A DNA stretch of 54,299 bases from Lamprobacter modestohalophilus (GCF_016583905.1 NZ_NRRY01000035.1:1-54299), one strand, 5' to 3'; shown: positions 25,271 to 34,382, numbered from the stretch's first letter. Notes: a model not told the origin generated them from the sequence alone. Program-made: numbers and translations.

Positions 25271-25942
25271 ATGATGAACAGGCACACCCAACGCTTGACG
25301 CGTATCGCGTTGACGATGCTACTGACAGTTTGGGGAGGGCAAGCAATGGCCACCGAAGAACCGCCTTACGAGGTCGTCCGTGAAGGCCCGGTTTTCGAGC
25401 TCCGCCGCTATCAGCCGCAACTGCTCGCGGAGACCGAGGTGCAGGGTCGCTTCGACAAGGTCGGCGGCAAGGCCTTTCGCATCCTTGCCGACTACATCTT
25501 CGGCAACAACCAAGCCGCCGAGAAGATCGCGATGACCGCCCCCGTCACGCAGCGCCCGTCGGCCAGCGACGATGACCAAGCCGGAACCCGGATCGAGATG
25601 ACCGCCCCGGTGACGCAACGCCCCGCACAGACCGACGGCGACAGCTTCATCATCAGCTTCGTGATGCCGGAGCGCTTCACGCTCGAGACCGTGCCGCGTC
25701 CCAACGATCCGCGCGTTACCCTCCGCGAAGAACCCGGTCGTCTCATGGCCGTGCTGCGTTACGCTGGCGGCTGGGGCGAATCCAAGTATCGGAACCATGA
25801 GACGCAGCTGCTCGATGCGGTCCGTGCCGCTGGTCTGACACCGGTTGGCGAGCCCCTCTACGCCCGCTACAACTCGCCGTTCTCGCTGCCGTTCCTGCGT
25901 CGCAACGAGGTCATGGTCGAGGTCGTTGAACCCGATCAGTGA
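25271..25942 (+). CDS. SOUL family heme-binding protein, exported
   Basis: A 223-residue protein. Residues 1-27 form a signal peptide ending near GQAMA. The SOUL fold begins with EPPYEVVREGPVFELRRYQP, and the signature KIAMTAPVTQ occurs twice (residues near 82 and 105), with an acidic insertion between them. SOUL/HBP proteins bind heme or tetrapyrroles; bacterial roles are poorly defined. ATG 25271 follows GAGG by 6 nt, and the next codon is also ATG. The nearly repeated (K)I(A/E)MTAPVTQ segment looks like a small internal duplication. Confidence 0.85.
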   Translation: MMNRHTQRLTRIALTMLLTVWGGQAMATEEPPYEVVREGPVFELRRYQPQLLAETEVQGRFDKVGGKAFRILADYIFGNNQAAEKIAMTAPVTQRPSASDDDQAGTRIEMTAPVTQRPAQTDGDSFIISFVMPERFTLETVPRPNDPRVTLREEPGRLMAVLRYAGGWGESKYRNHETQLLDAVRAAGLTPVGEPLYARYNSPFSLPFLRRNEVMVEVVEPDQ

Positions 25943-26289
25943 GCCAACGCCCCTGCGCGGTGTTGCGCCTCAGTGCTCACTGTCACGACCCAGCCAAGAC
26001 CGAGACCGTTGTCGGCTTCGCCACAGGCTCAGGTAAGTTGAGTGGCGACATGCGGCTAACGATGGCGATGACATCCGGCCGCTCAACAACCGAGATGCCG
26101 CTGCTCCATCGATCAGGATCCGCCTTCGCTTCAGCCACTTGAACCCTTTGGTCGCTCCTGTCTTCGGGATGCCGGCCGGCACGCCGTTGATTGGCGCGGG
26201 TCTTGCTGAATTTTCTCAAATCGATGGGCTTATCATCAAGACGCTCACCAAGGCTCCCAGCGGAGCGACACGCACTCGACGGGGGCAGC
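25943..26289. other. Intergenic stretch before flavodoxin gene
   Basis: About 347 bases without a convincing gene. A local AT-rich patch (GAATTTTCTCAAATCGATG, 26212-26230) may carry the promoter of the redox cluster, but no clear -35/-10 pair or FNR-type dyad was found. Confidence 0.35.
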
Positions 26290-26862
26290 ATGCGTCAGAT
26301 CGGCATCTTCTTCGGAACGGACTCCGGCACCACCCGACTGATCGCGAAGAAGATCGCAAAGGCGATCAAGGCGCGCCTCGGAGAGGACATGGTCGCCAAA
26401 CCGCTGAACGTCAATCGCGCTAGCGCTGATGACCTGCTGGCCTTCCAGGCGCTGATGCTCGGCACACCCACCTATGGTGAAGGCGTGCTCCCCGGCAAGG
26501 CCAACGACACCGATGAGGCCGCCTGGCTGGAGTTCCTGCCACAGCTCGACGGCAAGGACTTCAGTGGCATCCGGATTGCCCTGTTCGGGCTCGGTGATCA
26601 GGAGAAATATCCGACCCACTTCTGCGACGCCATGATGGACCTGCACAGCCTGTTCGCCAAGGCAGGTGCCCAGATGGTCGGCGGAATCGACACCGGCGGC
26701 TTCGAGTTCAAGCGTTCGCGGGCCGTCGTTGATGGACGCTTCGTCGGCCTGGCATTGGATCAACATTTGCAGTCATTGCTGACCGACGCGCGCATCGACG
26801 CCTGGCTCGACGAAGTCCTCCCGCTATTGCTCGAGGTCTGCGAAGCGCCGGTACCCGCCTAG
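26290..26862 (+). CDS. Flavodoxin
   Basis: A 190-residue long-chain flavodoxin. The phosphate-binding loop is IFFGTDSGTTRLIAKKIAKAI near the N terminus. LGTPTYGEGVLPGK supplies the FMN-stacking loop around residue 60, and FGLGDQEKYPTHFCDAMMDL the second loop near residue 100. It is a one- or two-electron carrier that replaces ferredoxin, for example toward nitrogenase or biosynthetic reductases. The true start is the ATG at 26290; upstream codons in frame are not flavodoxin-like. It is followed 57 bp later by an Fe-S oxidoreductase and a Rieske protein, suggesting a small electron-transfer cluster. Confidence 0.92.
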   Translation: MRQIGIFFGTDSGTTRLIAKKIAKAIKARLGEDMVAKPLNVNRASADDLLAFQALMLGTPTYGEGVLPGKANDTDEAAWLEFLPQLDGKDFSGIRIALFGLGDQEKYPTHFCDAMMDLHSLFAKAGAQMVGGIDTGGFEFKRSRAVVDGRFVGLALDQHLQSLLTDARIDAWLDEVLPLLLEVCEAPVPA

Positions 26863-26919
26863 TCTCGCTCTGGGTATCGCTGTGCGCTGCCCATCCTTTC
26901 GGTCGGAGTTGTTCATCTC

Positions 26920-28497
26920 ATGAAGACAGCGCTGGACTGGTCCGCCTACCAGGATGCCGGCATGGGCGATGCCTATGCGGACATCCCGAAGCACGGTGGC
27001 GACTTCGCCAAGGCCGTCGCGGTCTGCATCAACAGCCGCCAGTGCGAGGCTGAGACCAGCAAGGGCATCATGTGTCCGAGCTTTCGCGTCACTGGCGACC
27101 CGGCCCTGTCCACCGGTGGGCGAGTGCGGCTCTTGAAGGCCGCCCTCAATGGCGCATCAGCCGATGCACACTCGGCTGATGCGACCCAAAGCGAGGCCAG
27201 CCTGCTCGATGTGGCCCTCGCCGACCCAACCCTCGCTCGCGCGATGGATCTTTGCGTCGCCTGCAAGGGCTGCAAGCGCGAGTGCGAGAGCAACGTCGAC
27301 ATGGCGTTGATCAAGAGCGAATACCTGGCGCAGCGGGTGCGGCGTGACGGTCTCCGCTGGCGTGCCCGCCTCTTCGCCGCACTGCCTCACTGGCTGTCGC
27401 GCTATCGACCTGCCGTGCGCTGGCTGATCGGGGTGCGCAACCGTCACCCTTGGCTGGCGCAGCTAGGTCAGCGGTTGCTTGGTATCACCGCCGAGGTCCC
27501 CTTGCCGGCGCCCACTCGAGCGCCCTTTGCGGCCGACCCTGAACCCGTCGCCGCACCCGCATCGACACTGACCGAGGCCGCGCCACCCTCATTATCGGAG
27601 GTCGTGCTCCTGGTCGACTGCTTCGGTCGCCATTTCGAGCCCGAGATCCCGCGCGCGGCACTCCGCGTGCTCAAGGCCGCCGGCTACCGCGTCCACATCG
27701 CCGAGCCTGCCGAATCGGACCCGAACCCGAGACGCCCGCTGTGCTGCGGGCGTACCTATCTGGCCCAAGGCCTGGTGCAAGAGGCCGCCGATGAGGCCAG
27801 GCGCCTGTTGAGCGCACTGCTGCCCCATGCCCGCGCCGGGCATTGGATCATCGGACTCGAGCCCTCCTGCCTGTTGAGCCTGCGCGACGACCACCTCGCG
27901 CTCGGGCTTGGTGACGCAGCGCAGGTCGTGGCTGAGCGTAGCCTGTTGCTAGAAGAGTTCTTGGCCAAAGAGCTCATGGCCAAGCGCCTCAAGCTTCCCT
28001 TCACCGATGCGCAAGCGCACGACAGCAGCACCACGTTGGTGCACGGCCATTGTCACCAGAAGGCGGTAGGCGCGATGAAGTCGATGCGCAAGGTGCTGAA
28101 GGTGTTACCAGGACTGACGCCGGAGATCATCGATGCCGGCTGCTGCGGCATGGCCGGCACCTTCGGCCTGGAACAGGAGCACGCCGACCTGTCCCGACAG
28201 ATGGCCGAGCTGGCCTTGCTGCCGCAACTGCGCGCCAACCCGAACGCGCCCGTCATCGCCAACGGCTTCTCCTGTCGGCAGCAGATTCGCGCCCATACGG
28301 CGCAACGCCCTCGCCATCTGGCGCAGGTGCTTGCCGATGCGTTGGAGCTGGATCTGGACATGGAGCCGCAGCAGGAGGTCGCTACGCAGCAGGCTGTCGA
28401 ACAGAACAGAGCAAAACACAACGGCAGGGCTTGGCGCCGGCATTATGACCCCGCACAGGCGAAGCAGGGCCGAGTGAGCCAGGTGACTGAGCGATGA
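26920..28497 (+). CDS. Stand-alone Fe-S oxidoreductase (CCG-domain, GlpC/D-LDH-like)
   Basis: A 525-residue protein that corresponds to the iron-sulfur half of D-lactate/glycolate-dehydrogenase-type enzymes, without the FAD-binding half. The first cluster region is modified (CINSRQCEAETSKGIMCPSFR). The second is a classic CVACKGCKRECE near residue 112. Two cysteine-rich CCG domains follow: PLCCGRTYLAQG and DAGCCGMAGTFG. It probably passes electrons between a cytosolic donor and a membrane or flavin partner. Its stop overlaps the start of the Rieske gene (ATGA). The substrate is unknown. Confidence 0.82.
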   Translation: MKTALDWSAYQDAGMGDAYADIPKHGGDFAKAVAVCINSRQCEAETSKGIMCPSFRVTGDPALSTGGRVRLLKAALNGASADAHSADATQSEASLLDVALADPTLARAMDLCVACKGCKRECESNVDMALIKSEYLAQRVRRDGLRWRARLFAALPHWLSRYRPAVRWLIGVRNRHPWLAQLGQRLLGITAEVPLPAPTRAPFAADPEPVAAPASTLTEAAPPSLSEVVLLVDCFGRHFEPEIPRAALRVLKAAGYRVHIAEPAESDPNPRRPLCCGRTYLAQGLVQEAADEARRLLSALLPHARAGHWIIGLEPSCLLSLRDDHLALGLGDAAQVVAERSLLLEEFLAKELMAKRLKLPFTDAQAHDSSTTLVHGHCHQKAVGAMKSMRKVLKVLPGLTPEIIDAGCCGMAGTFGLEQEHADLSRQMAELALLPQLRANPNAPVIANGFSCRQQIRAHTAQRPRHLAQVLADALELDLDMEPQQEVATQQAVEQNRAKHNGRAWRRHYDPAQAKQGRVSQVTER

Positions 28498-28889
28498 ACA
28501 CGCCATCGACCCTCAACACGACAACACGCGACCGACGCAAGCTGCTGGTCTGTGACAGCGCTGAACTGGCGGATCGCCAGCATCACATCGTGCCCCTGCT
28601 GTTCAAGAAGCACCCGCAGACCGCGATCGTGCTGCGCTACGCCGGCCAGGTCTACGCCTACCTGAACCAATGCGTGCACATGGTGCGGCGCCTGGACTGC
28701 ATCCACGACGCCGTCTTCGATGAACAGCAAGGGCACCTGCGCTGTTCCATGCATGGCATCGTCTTCGATCCGACCTCAGGCGAATCCTTGAGCGTGCTCT
28801 GCTCCGGCGAGCGACTCGAGCCCCTGCGCTGCGAGGAGATCGACGGTCAGGTCTACCTCATCGATAAACGCGTGACAGCACCGATCTAA
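28494..28889 (+). CDS. Rieske [2Fe-2S] protein
   Basis: A 131-residue soluble Rieske protein. Ligands are seen as C-V-H in NQCVHM and C-S-M-H in RCSMHGIVFDP; the usual C-x-H...C-x2-H pattern is complete. No membrane segment is present, unlike cytochrome bc1 Rieske proteins, so it acts as a soluble ferredoxin-type carrier similar to those of dioxygenase or nitrite-reductase small subunits. Its ATGA overlap with the Fe-S oxidoreductase stop indicates translational coupling, so the two proteins likely work together. Confidence 0.88.
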   Translation: MNTPSTLNTTTRDRRKLLVCDSAELADRQHHIVPLLFKKHPQTAIVLRYAGQVYAYLNQCVHMVRRLDCIHDAVFDEQQGHLRCSMHGIVFDPTSGESLSVLCSGERLEPLRCEEIDGQVYLIDKRVTAPI

Positions 28890-28965
28890 ACCGGGCGATT
28901 GGTGCGGCATCAGACCTTGGGCGCGGGCGAGTGGCTCGAGCCGGACCGCTTGGACCCTAGGCCGA

Positions 28966-29712
28966 TCAACGCCGCCGATACAGGCGCTCAACACCCCGAC
29001 GCAGCCCTTCGGCGATGAACGGCATCAGCCGACCCTTGTCCCAGAGGATGCGCGCGAACAGGGCATTGCGATCGCGCGGCGGGCGTGGGCGCTTCGCGCG
29101 TGGCACCAGGATCAATGCGCCTTGCTCGCAAGCCTGCAGGCAGGCACCGCAGCCGAGACAGACCTCAGCGTCCACCTGCGCCCAGCGCTGTTCCTTGGGC
29201 AGGGCACGGGCATCGTCGGCCAGGCCGATGCACTTGGCATTGCAGGCACGCAGACAGGCCCCGCAGTAGTCGCAACGCGCGGGATCGACCTCGGCGAGAA
29301 AGGGCGTCTTGGCGATGCCCTCGTGAAAGCCCATCTGCACGCCAGCCAACAACTCGCAGCAGCAGCGGCAGCAGTTACAGAGAAACGACGGCTGCTCACG
29401 AATGTTATCGGTGATGTGGGTCAGCCCAAGCGCCCGCGCCCGGTCGAGGATCGCCAGCATCTCATCAGCACTGCGCGGCTCGGCCATGCCACGGCGCACC
29501 AGGAAGCGTGCGCCCTCGCCAAGCACCATGCAGATCTCCTCCACCGGTGCGCCTTGTTGGCAGGTCTTAACCTCATGCGCCTTCTTGTGCCGGCAGAAGC
29601 ACAGCGTCACCGCGTGAAACTCGGCATCCTGGATGATCTGACGGGCATCTTCCCAAGGGGTGATGCGTGACTGCACCGGAATCTGATCCTCATAGACCAG
29701 CGCCCGCGTCAA
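28966..29712 (-). CDS. 4Fe-4S ferredoxin-type protein (C-terminal part of an interrupted gene)
   Basis: A 248-residue segment with two ferredoxin clusters: CDYCGACLRACNAKC and CLGCGACLQACEQG. An additional cysteine-rich region lies upstream (LCFCRHKKAH ... FLCNCCRCCCELL). It would have to initiate at TTG 29712, without a clear Shine-Dalgarno. The frame is the same as the upstream segment (29716-30153), which ends at a single TAG only two codons earlier. The simplest reading is one gene of about 395 codons split by an amber mutation; expression of this half alone is doubtful. Confidence 0.75.
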   Translation of the reverse strand: MTRALVYEDQIPVQSRITPWEDARQIIQDAEFHAVTLCFCRHKKAHEVKTCQQGAPVEEICMVLGEGARFLVRRGMAEPRSADEMLAILDRARALGLTHITDNIREQPSFLCNCCRCCCELLAGVQMGFHEGIAKTPFLAEVDPARCDYCGACLRACNAKCIGLADDARALPKEQRWAQVDAEVCLGCGACLQACEQGALILVPRAKRPRPPRDRNALFARILWDKGRLMPFIAEGLRRGVERLYRRR

Positions 29713-29715
29713 CGG

Positions 29716-30153
29716 CTAGCGGCTGCCGAAGAACTCGCCGGCCTGTCCGTCTTTACCCTGTTCGCGCAGGTACGCCGACATCAGTCGTGCCAACTCCGCC
29801 TGGGGCAGATCGCCGCGATCGCGCATGAAGCTGAACTCCATGAAGCCGATCAGCCCCGGCACCAACAGATAGTAGGTCTCCTGCCCTACTGGCAGATCCA
29901 TCACCAGCCCCTTGTTGGCCATGGATTCCAGAATCCCATCCAGCTCGGCCGCCGGCAGGCCGGTGCGCTCGACCAGCTCAGCTCGGGTGGCCTCGGTCAG
30001 CGGAAAACGTGCCGCCACCTCGGCCTCACGCGGATCGAACAGCAGCGCGAGGATCTGGCGCAGGCGCGGACTGTCGACCAGGCCCACCGGGTAGCGGTTG
30101 AGGCGGTCGATCAGCGGCACCAGGGCCGATTTGTCGTTCAGCAGATGTCCCAT
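29716..30153 (-). CDS. N-terminal winged-helix-like part of interrupted ferredoxin gene
   Basis: A 145-residue segment with a helical region (LIDRLNRYPVGLVDSPRLRQILALLFDPREAEVAARFPL) followed by a helix-turn-helix-like stretch (TRAELVERTGLPAAELDGILESMANKGLVMDLP). It is N-terminal to the cysteine-rich ferredoxin part in the same frame and stops at TAG (29718-29716). In intact relatives the two parts are one protein, which I recall but did not verify. It might act as a truncated product or be non-functional. Confidence 0.7.
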   Translation of the reverse strand: MGHLLNDKSALVPLIDRLNRYPVGLVDSPRLRQILALLFDPREAEVAARFPLTEATRAELVERTGLPAAELDGILESMANKGLVMDLPVGQETYYLLVPGLIGFMEFSFMRDRGDLPQAELARLMSAYLREQGKDGQAGEFFGSR

Positions 30154-30390
30154 GGTGAGGCCTCTTGCACAAACCCTGTCCGATGCGGAGTGATTTCAGT
30201 TCTAGAGCGGCGTTGATCGGGACCCCTGATCGTCCGGAAGCCTAGACGACATCCATGGCGGTTCGCCCGCAGGCATGGCGGTGGTGTATCGGCGACCCTG
30301 GGTGCTGAACAGGATCGCGCCGGCCAGGCCTGATAGGCTGCATCCCATCCAGCGGTTGGTCCAGAGTACGCGTTCGACTTCCATGACGAC

Positions 30391-30801
30391 ATGACGACCC
30401 TGTTCTCCATCATCGAATCTCCCAGTCATCCCCGGCTCGACGCGCTCTACCAGCGCTTGGGGATTACCCAGATCAAGCTCCCATCCCAGCGCAAGGCCCT
30501 GCAGGCGCTTAAGCGCAGCGCGCCTGACTGGGTGGTGGCGGAATTCTTCTACGGTTTCGGCAACAACTACGCTGGTGCCAATGTCTGCAACCTTGATGTG
30601 TTCCTCGCCAGCCTGAGTAAGCAGGCACCTGACGCACGGGTCATCGTCCTGGTCAGCAAAGAGCAGGCGCAGTATGTTCCGCTGCTCGCCGAGCGGTTTC
30701 CGCTCTATGCTGTGCTGACGCTGCCAGTCATCGAGGCCGAGGTCGACGCGATTCTGCGCGACGCTGCGATGTCCGTGAGTGAGGCCGCTTCTCAGGTCTG
30801 A
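30391..30801 (+). CDS. Conserved hypothetical protein, receiver-like
   Basis: A 136-residue protein of unknown function. The pattern of buried strands (WVVAEFFYGF, ARVIVLVSKEQA, YAVLTLPVIEAEVDAIL) alternating with helices resembles a degenerate receiver or small Rossmann-type fold, but the phospho-acceptor aspartate signature is not obvious. No membrane segment is present. It is divergent from the interrupted ferredoxin gene across 237 bases and lies 30 bp before the amidase gene on the same strand. Confidence 0.6.
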   Translation: MTTLFSIIESPSHPRLDALYQRLGITQIKLPSQRKALQALKRSAPDWVVAEFFYGFGNNYAGANVCNLDVFLASLSKQAPDARVIVLVSKEQAQYVPLLAERFPLYAVLTLPVIEAEVDAILRDAAMSVSEAASQV

Positions 30802-30831
30802 CGCCACTGCAAGAGAGCCCTGTGAACCGCG

Positions 30832-32532
30832 ATGACCCAAAGCCATCAGCACAATCGCATGTCCTGGCGCCTGATCATCGTCTTGCTGATGGGCCTCTGC
30901 ACCGCCTGCGGGCCGGTGAATCGCGCATCGACCGGGCCGACACCCGACATCGATATCATCGAGCTCAGCATCGGCCAGGCGCACCAGGCCCTGCGCAGCG
31001 GGCGGATCAGCTGTGCACAACTCACCCGGCGCTACCTCCGGCGCATCGAGACCTACGACCCACCCACCAAGGCCGACGCAGCTCCGATTCCGAGCGCAAG
31101 CAGGTCGCCAACCCCTGCCAACCGACTCAATGCCATCATCGCCATCAACCCCAACGCCTTAGCGCGAGCGCGGCAGCTCGACCGCCAGTCTGCCGAGACC
31201 AGCCGCATGCGCCGCCTGCACTGCATCCCGGTCATCCTCAAGGACAACTTCGATACCGCCGACATGCCGACCGAGGCCGGCTCCTTGGCCCTGAAGGGCT
31301 CAGTACCGCCCGATGACGCCTTCCTGGTGCAACGCCTGCGCGCAGAGGGCGCCATCATCCTGGCCAAGTCCAACATGGGCGAGTGGGCCTTCAGCCCCTA
31401 CCAGACCATCAGCTCCACCCATGGCGAGACCCGTAACGCCTACGCCCTCGATCGGGTGCCGGCGGGCTCCAGCGGCGGCACCGCCTCAGCGATCGCCGCC
31501 AATCTCGGCCTCATCGGCATGGGTACCGATACCGGCAACTCGATCCGTGGACCGGCCTCGCATCTGGCCCTGGTCGGCCTCCGCTCGACCCTCGGTGCCA
31601 CCAGCCGCGACGGCATCGTGCCCCTGCTGGCGAACCGCGATGTCGGCGGACCGCTGATGCGAACCGTGACCGACACCGCGATCGTCTACTCGGTGCTGGC
31701 CGGCCATGATCCGGCGGACCCGCTTACCCAGGTCGCCATCGGCCGGGTCAAGCCGGATTATCGGCGGTATCTCAAGCGTGATGGCTTGCAGGGCGCTCGA
31801 CTGGGCGTGCTGCGCGCTCTGGTCGTCACAGAGACAGATGCGGCTGCGGCTGCGGAGACAGACATCGCCGACCCCGAGGTCGTGGCGCGCTTCGATCAGG
31901 CGATTGAGGATCTGCGCCAAGCCGGCGCTGTCATCCTCGATCCGTTCCGAATTCCCGATCTCGAGCGCTTGACCGATGCCACGGGTTTCTGCAGCCGTTT
32001 CCGCTATGACCTGAATCGCTATCTGCAAACCCTGGGACCGAACGCACCGATCCAGTCCCTGGACGAGGTGGTGGCGAGCAACCAATTCTTGCCCCAGAGC
32101 ACCGGGGCGATGCGGTGGGCCATGGCTGTCGATACGGATCCGCACTCACAGCAGCCGCCCTGCGTCGACGTGCAGGGCGACCCGCGACGCAAGGCCTTGC
32201 TCGATGCCGTGGTCGCCGCGATGGATCGACACCAGATCGATGCGATCATCTACCCGAGCTGGAGCCATCCGCCGCGCCTCATCGGCGACAGCGACAGTCC
32301 CCACGGCAACAACAGCCCGGTGATCGCGCCCCATACCGGGCAACCGGCCATCACGGTGCCGATGGGCTTCACCGAGAGCGGCCTACCGTTGGGCCTGCAA
32401 CTGCTGGCGCGGCCGTTCGATGAGCACAAGCTGTTCCAATATGCCTACGCCTACGAGCAAGCGACCCAACACCGTCGTCCGCCGCCCGGATTTGGTCGTC
32501 TTCAGCCTGAGGCGGTCGTGGCGCCACGGTGA
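30832..32532 (+). CDS. Amidase-signature enzyme, probably exported or lipid-anchored
   Basis: A 566-residue amidase. The catalytic Ser-cisSer-Lys triad is visible: lysine in VILKDNFDTADMPT, and serines in AGSSGGTASAIAANLGLIGMGTDTGNSIRGPAS. The family hydrolyses amide bonds, as in GatA or bacterial amidases, but the substrate here is unknown. The N terminus has a hydrophobic stretch RLIIVLLMGLCTACG resembling a lipoprotein signal with a weak lipobox. Two N-terminal starts are possible (30832 or 30859). The C terminus is typical (HTGQPAITVPMGF, GLPLGLQLLARPFDEHKL). Confidence 0.88.
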   Translation: MTQSHQHNRMSWRLIIVLLMGLCTACGPVNRASTGPTPDIDIIELSIGQAHQALRSGRISCAQLTRRYLRRIETYDPPTKADAAPIPSASRSPTPANRLNAIIAINPNALARARQLDRQSAETSRMRRLHCIPVILKDNFDTADMPTEAGSLALKGSVPPDDAFLVQRLRAEGAIILAKSNMGEWAFSPYQTISSTHGETRNAYALDRVPAGSSGGTASAIAANLGLIGMGTDTGNSIRGPASHLALVGLRSTLGATSRDGIVPLLANRDVGGPLMRTVTDTAIVYSVLAGHDPADPLTQVAIGRVKPDYRRYLKRDGLQGARLGVLRALVVTETDAAAAAETDIADPEVVARFDQAIEDLRQAGAVILDPFRIPDLERLTDATGFCSRFRYDLNRYLQTLGPNAPIQSLDEVVASNQFLPQSTGAMRWAMAVDTDPHSQQPPCVDVQGDPRRKALLDAVVAAMDRHQIDAIIYPSWSHPPRLIGDSDSPHGNNSPVIAPHTGQPAITVPMGFTESGLPLGLQLLARPFDEHKLFQYAYAYEQATQHRRPPPGFGRLQPEAVVAPR

Positions 32533-32573
32533 CGCTCACCACGGGAACAATGGGTTCGGCGACGACCTCAAGC

Positions 32574-32846
32574 TCAGTCGCTGCTCTGGGTCACCGTGCC
32601 GTCTGGTCCCAGTGAGCAATCGAACGTTTCCACCTGAGTGCCGGTCATCGCACGGATGGTGATGCGGTTATCGGAGGCCTCGGCGATCCCCTCGTACTGG
32701 CTGCCGGGCGGCAGGGTGGGCAGATGCGACTCGAAGCAGTCGCGGCCCACCATCGGATCAACATCCTTAGGTGGCTGTTGCTGCCCGCAAGCGAGTAGCG
32801 CTGCTGTTGAAACGACAACGGAGATGATCGGGACAGGGATTCGCAT
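32574..32846 (-). CDS. Small lipoprotein
   Basis: A 90-residue protein with a signal peptide PVPIISVVVSTAALLAC that matches a lipobox (LLAC), so it should be lipid-anchored. The mature part is short and has two cysteines (RDCFESH and FDCSLG) that could form a disulfide. No family was recognised. It is convergent with the amidase gene. Confidence 0.65.
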   Translation of the reverse strand: MRIPVPIISVVVSTAALLACGQQQPPKDVDPMVGRDCFESHLPTLPPGSQYEGIAEASDNRITIRAMTGTQVETFDCSLGPDGTVTQSSD

Positions 32847-32948
32847 GCACAGTCTCCAAGGGGTTGCTTGCTCCGAGTGTAGCGACTTCTGCCAGCGTCC
32901 TGCGTGGCCATCGTGGGAGGGACAGCGACAATCAACAACAGGGCAGCT

Positions 32949-33479
32949 TCAGGACGAGCGTCCATGGCATTTCAAGGGTTCGAAGCGCTCGATGCGCAGT
33001 GCCCAGCGATGCTCAGCGGCGTCGAGCACGATGCAGGAGGGTCCGCCAAAGGTCCGTGCCCGGCCCGCGGCGCCGGGATTGAGCACCCAGGGCTGCGCAT
33101 CGCGATCGGCGATCAGACGGTGGCTATGCCCATAGACAATGGCGCGGGCCTGCGGGAAGCGGCGGCGCAGACGCTCATGGCGATTCCGGGCGGCGAGCTG
33201 GTGGCCGTGGATGACCGCCAGTGTCCCACCGGGTAGCATCAGGTCCTCGTGCTCTCGCAGGCCATCCAGGACCTGCGCTTGCTCTGGCAACCACTTGCGT
33301 GGAAGGTCGTTGTTTCCGATGACGGCGATGACCCGTCCCTGACGCGGCCGCAGGCGCTGCAAGACCTCCGCGTTACCGATGTCGCCGCCGTGAACCGCCA
33401 GGTCGCAGGTCGCCACCAAGGCCTCCACCCGCGCGTCCAGAAAGCCGTGGGTATCGGAGAGAATGGCCACGCGAAGCAC
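32949..33479 (-). CDS. YfcE/MJ0936-type metallophosphoesterase
   Basis: A 176-residue calcineurin-like phosphoesterase. Metal-binding motifs are in order: SDTHG (residues 8-12), HGGDI near 32, IGNND near 56, HGHQ near 91 and YGHSH near 115. Such enzymes hydrolyse phosphodiesters in vitro, and their cellular substrate is often unknown. The protein is the usual length for the family and has no signal peptide, so it is cytoplasmic. Confidence 0.9.
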   Translation of the reverse strand: MLRVAILSDTHGFLDARVEALVATCDLAVHGGDIGNAEVLQRLRPRQGRVIAVIGNNDLPRKWLPEQAQVLDGLREHEDLMLPGGTLAVIHGHQLAARNRHERLRRRFPQARAIVYGHSHRLIADRDAQPWVLNPGAAGRARTFGGPSCIVLDAAEHRWALRIERFEPLKCHGRSS

Positions 33480-33649
33480 GGGACGGGTGTGTTGGGCTGC
33501 GTCCCAGGATCAACCCATCGCGAGCAACAACGCCCGTGAAACCGGATTGAGGTTCGCTCGGATCTCGATCGCCTTCATCGTCTTGCCGACTGCTGGTGTG
33601 GGTTGATGCTGCGGATGTGCTGGTTCACTGATCATGAGGCCGCTAAGCG

Positions 33650-34300
33650 ATGTCTGACAACCCCGGAAACGCGTTGGATCTATTGACCGACGGCCCACCG
33701 GATGCGCACTGGACCCTGCTCCTGGCCCATGGTGCGGGACAGGGCATGGATTCACCCTTTATGGCGCACATCGCTCGTGCGCTCGGCCGAGCCGGGATGC
33801 GGGTGATCCGCTTCGAATTCCCGTACATGGCCGAGATCCGGCGCACCGGCAGGCGCAAACCGCCAAACCGGGAGCCGGTGCTGCTGGAGCGCTGGAATCG
33901 AGTCATCGACCAAGCGCTTGCAGCGGGTACCGACGCTCGACGACTGCTGATCGGCGGCAAGTCGCTCGGCGGGCGCATGGCGAGCCTGATCGCTGACGAA
34001 CGCGGCGTCGCCGGGCTGGCCTGCCTCGGCTACCCATTCCATCCGCCGGGAAAACCGGATCGGCTGCGCACGGAGCACCTGCGCGGCCTGCGCACGCCAA
34101 CGCTCATCTGTCAGGGCACCCGCGATCCCTTCGGCACGCCGGACGAGGTCGCCGGCTATGCGCTCGCGCCGTCGATTCGACTGGCCTGGATCGAGGACGG
34201 GGACCACAGCTTCAAGCCGCGCCGGCAATCCGGGCGCACCTGGGAGCAGAACCTGGATCAGGCGGCGGAAGCGGTATTCGGCTTTGTCGCGACGCTGTGA
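33650..34300 (+). CDS. Alpha/beta hydrolase (KANL3/Tex30-like)
   Basis: A 216-residue hydrolase. The nucleophile serine is in LIGGKSLGGRMAS, the acid in GTRDPFGTP, and the histidine in EDGDHSFKPR. LLLAHGAGQGMDSPFM supplies the oxyanion-hole region. It belongs to the dienelactone-hydrolase-like group with small cytoplasmic esterases. The substrate is unknown. Confidence 0.87.
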   Translation: MSDNPGNALDLLTDGPPDAHWTLLLAHGAGQGMDSPFMAHIARALGRAGMRVIRFEFPYMAEIRRTGRRKPPNREPVLLERWNRVIDQALAAGTDARRLLIGGKSLGGRMASLIADERGVAGLACLGYPFHPPGKPDRLRTEHLRGLRTPTLICQGTRDPFGTPDEVAGYALAPSIRLAWIEDGDHSFKPRRQSGRTWEQNLDQAAEAVFGFVATL

Positions 34301-34382
34301 GCGAGAGCTGTCAGTCTGTGCTGATCCTGAGTTTGCAACCAGAATCGGATGCGCGCAAGGCACCCATACCGCCAGCCTCCCG

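Noticed and set aside
33510-33635. 41-residue minus-strand frame between the phosphoesterase and hydrolase genes
   Set aside because: Very short, no recognisable family or strong ribosome binding site; could be the end of a lost gene.
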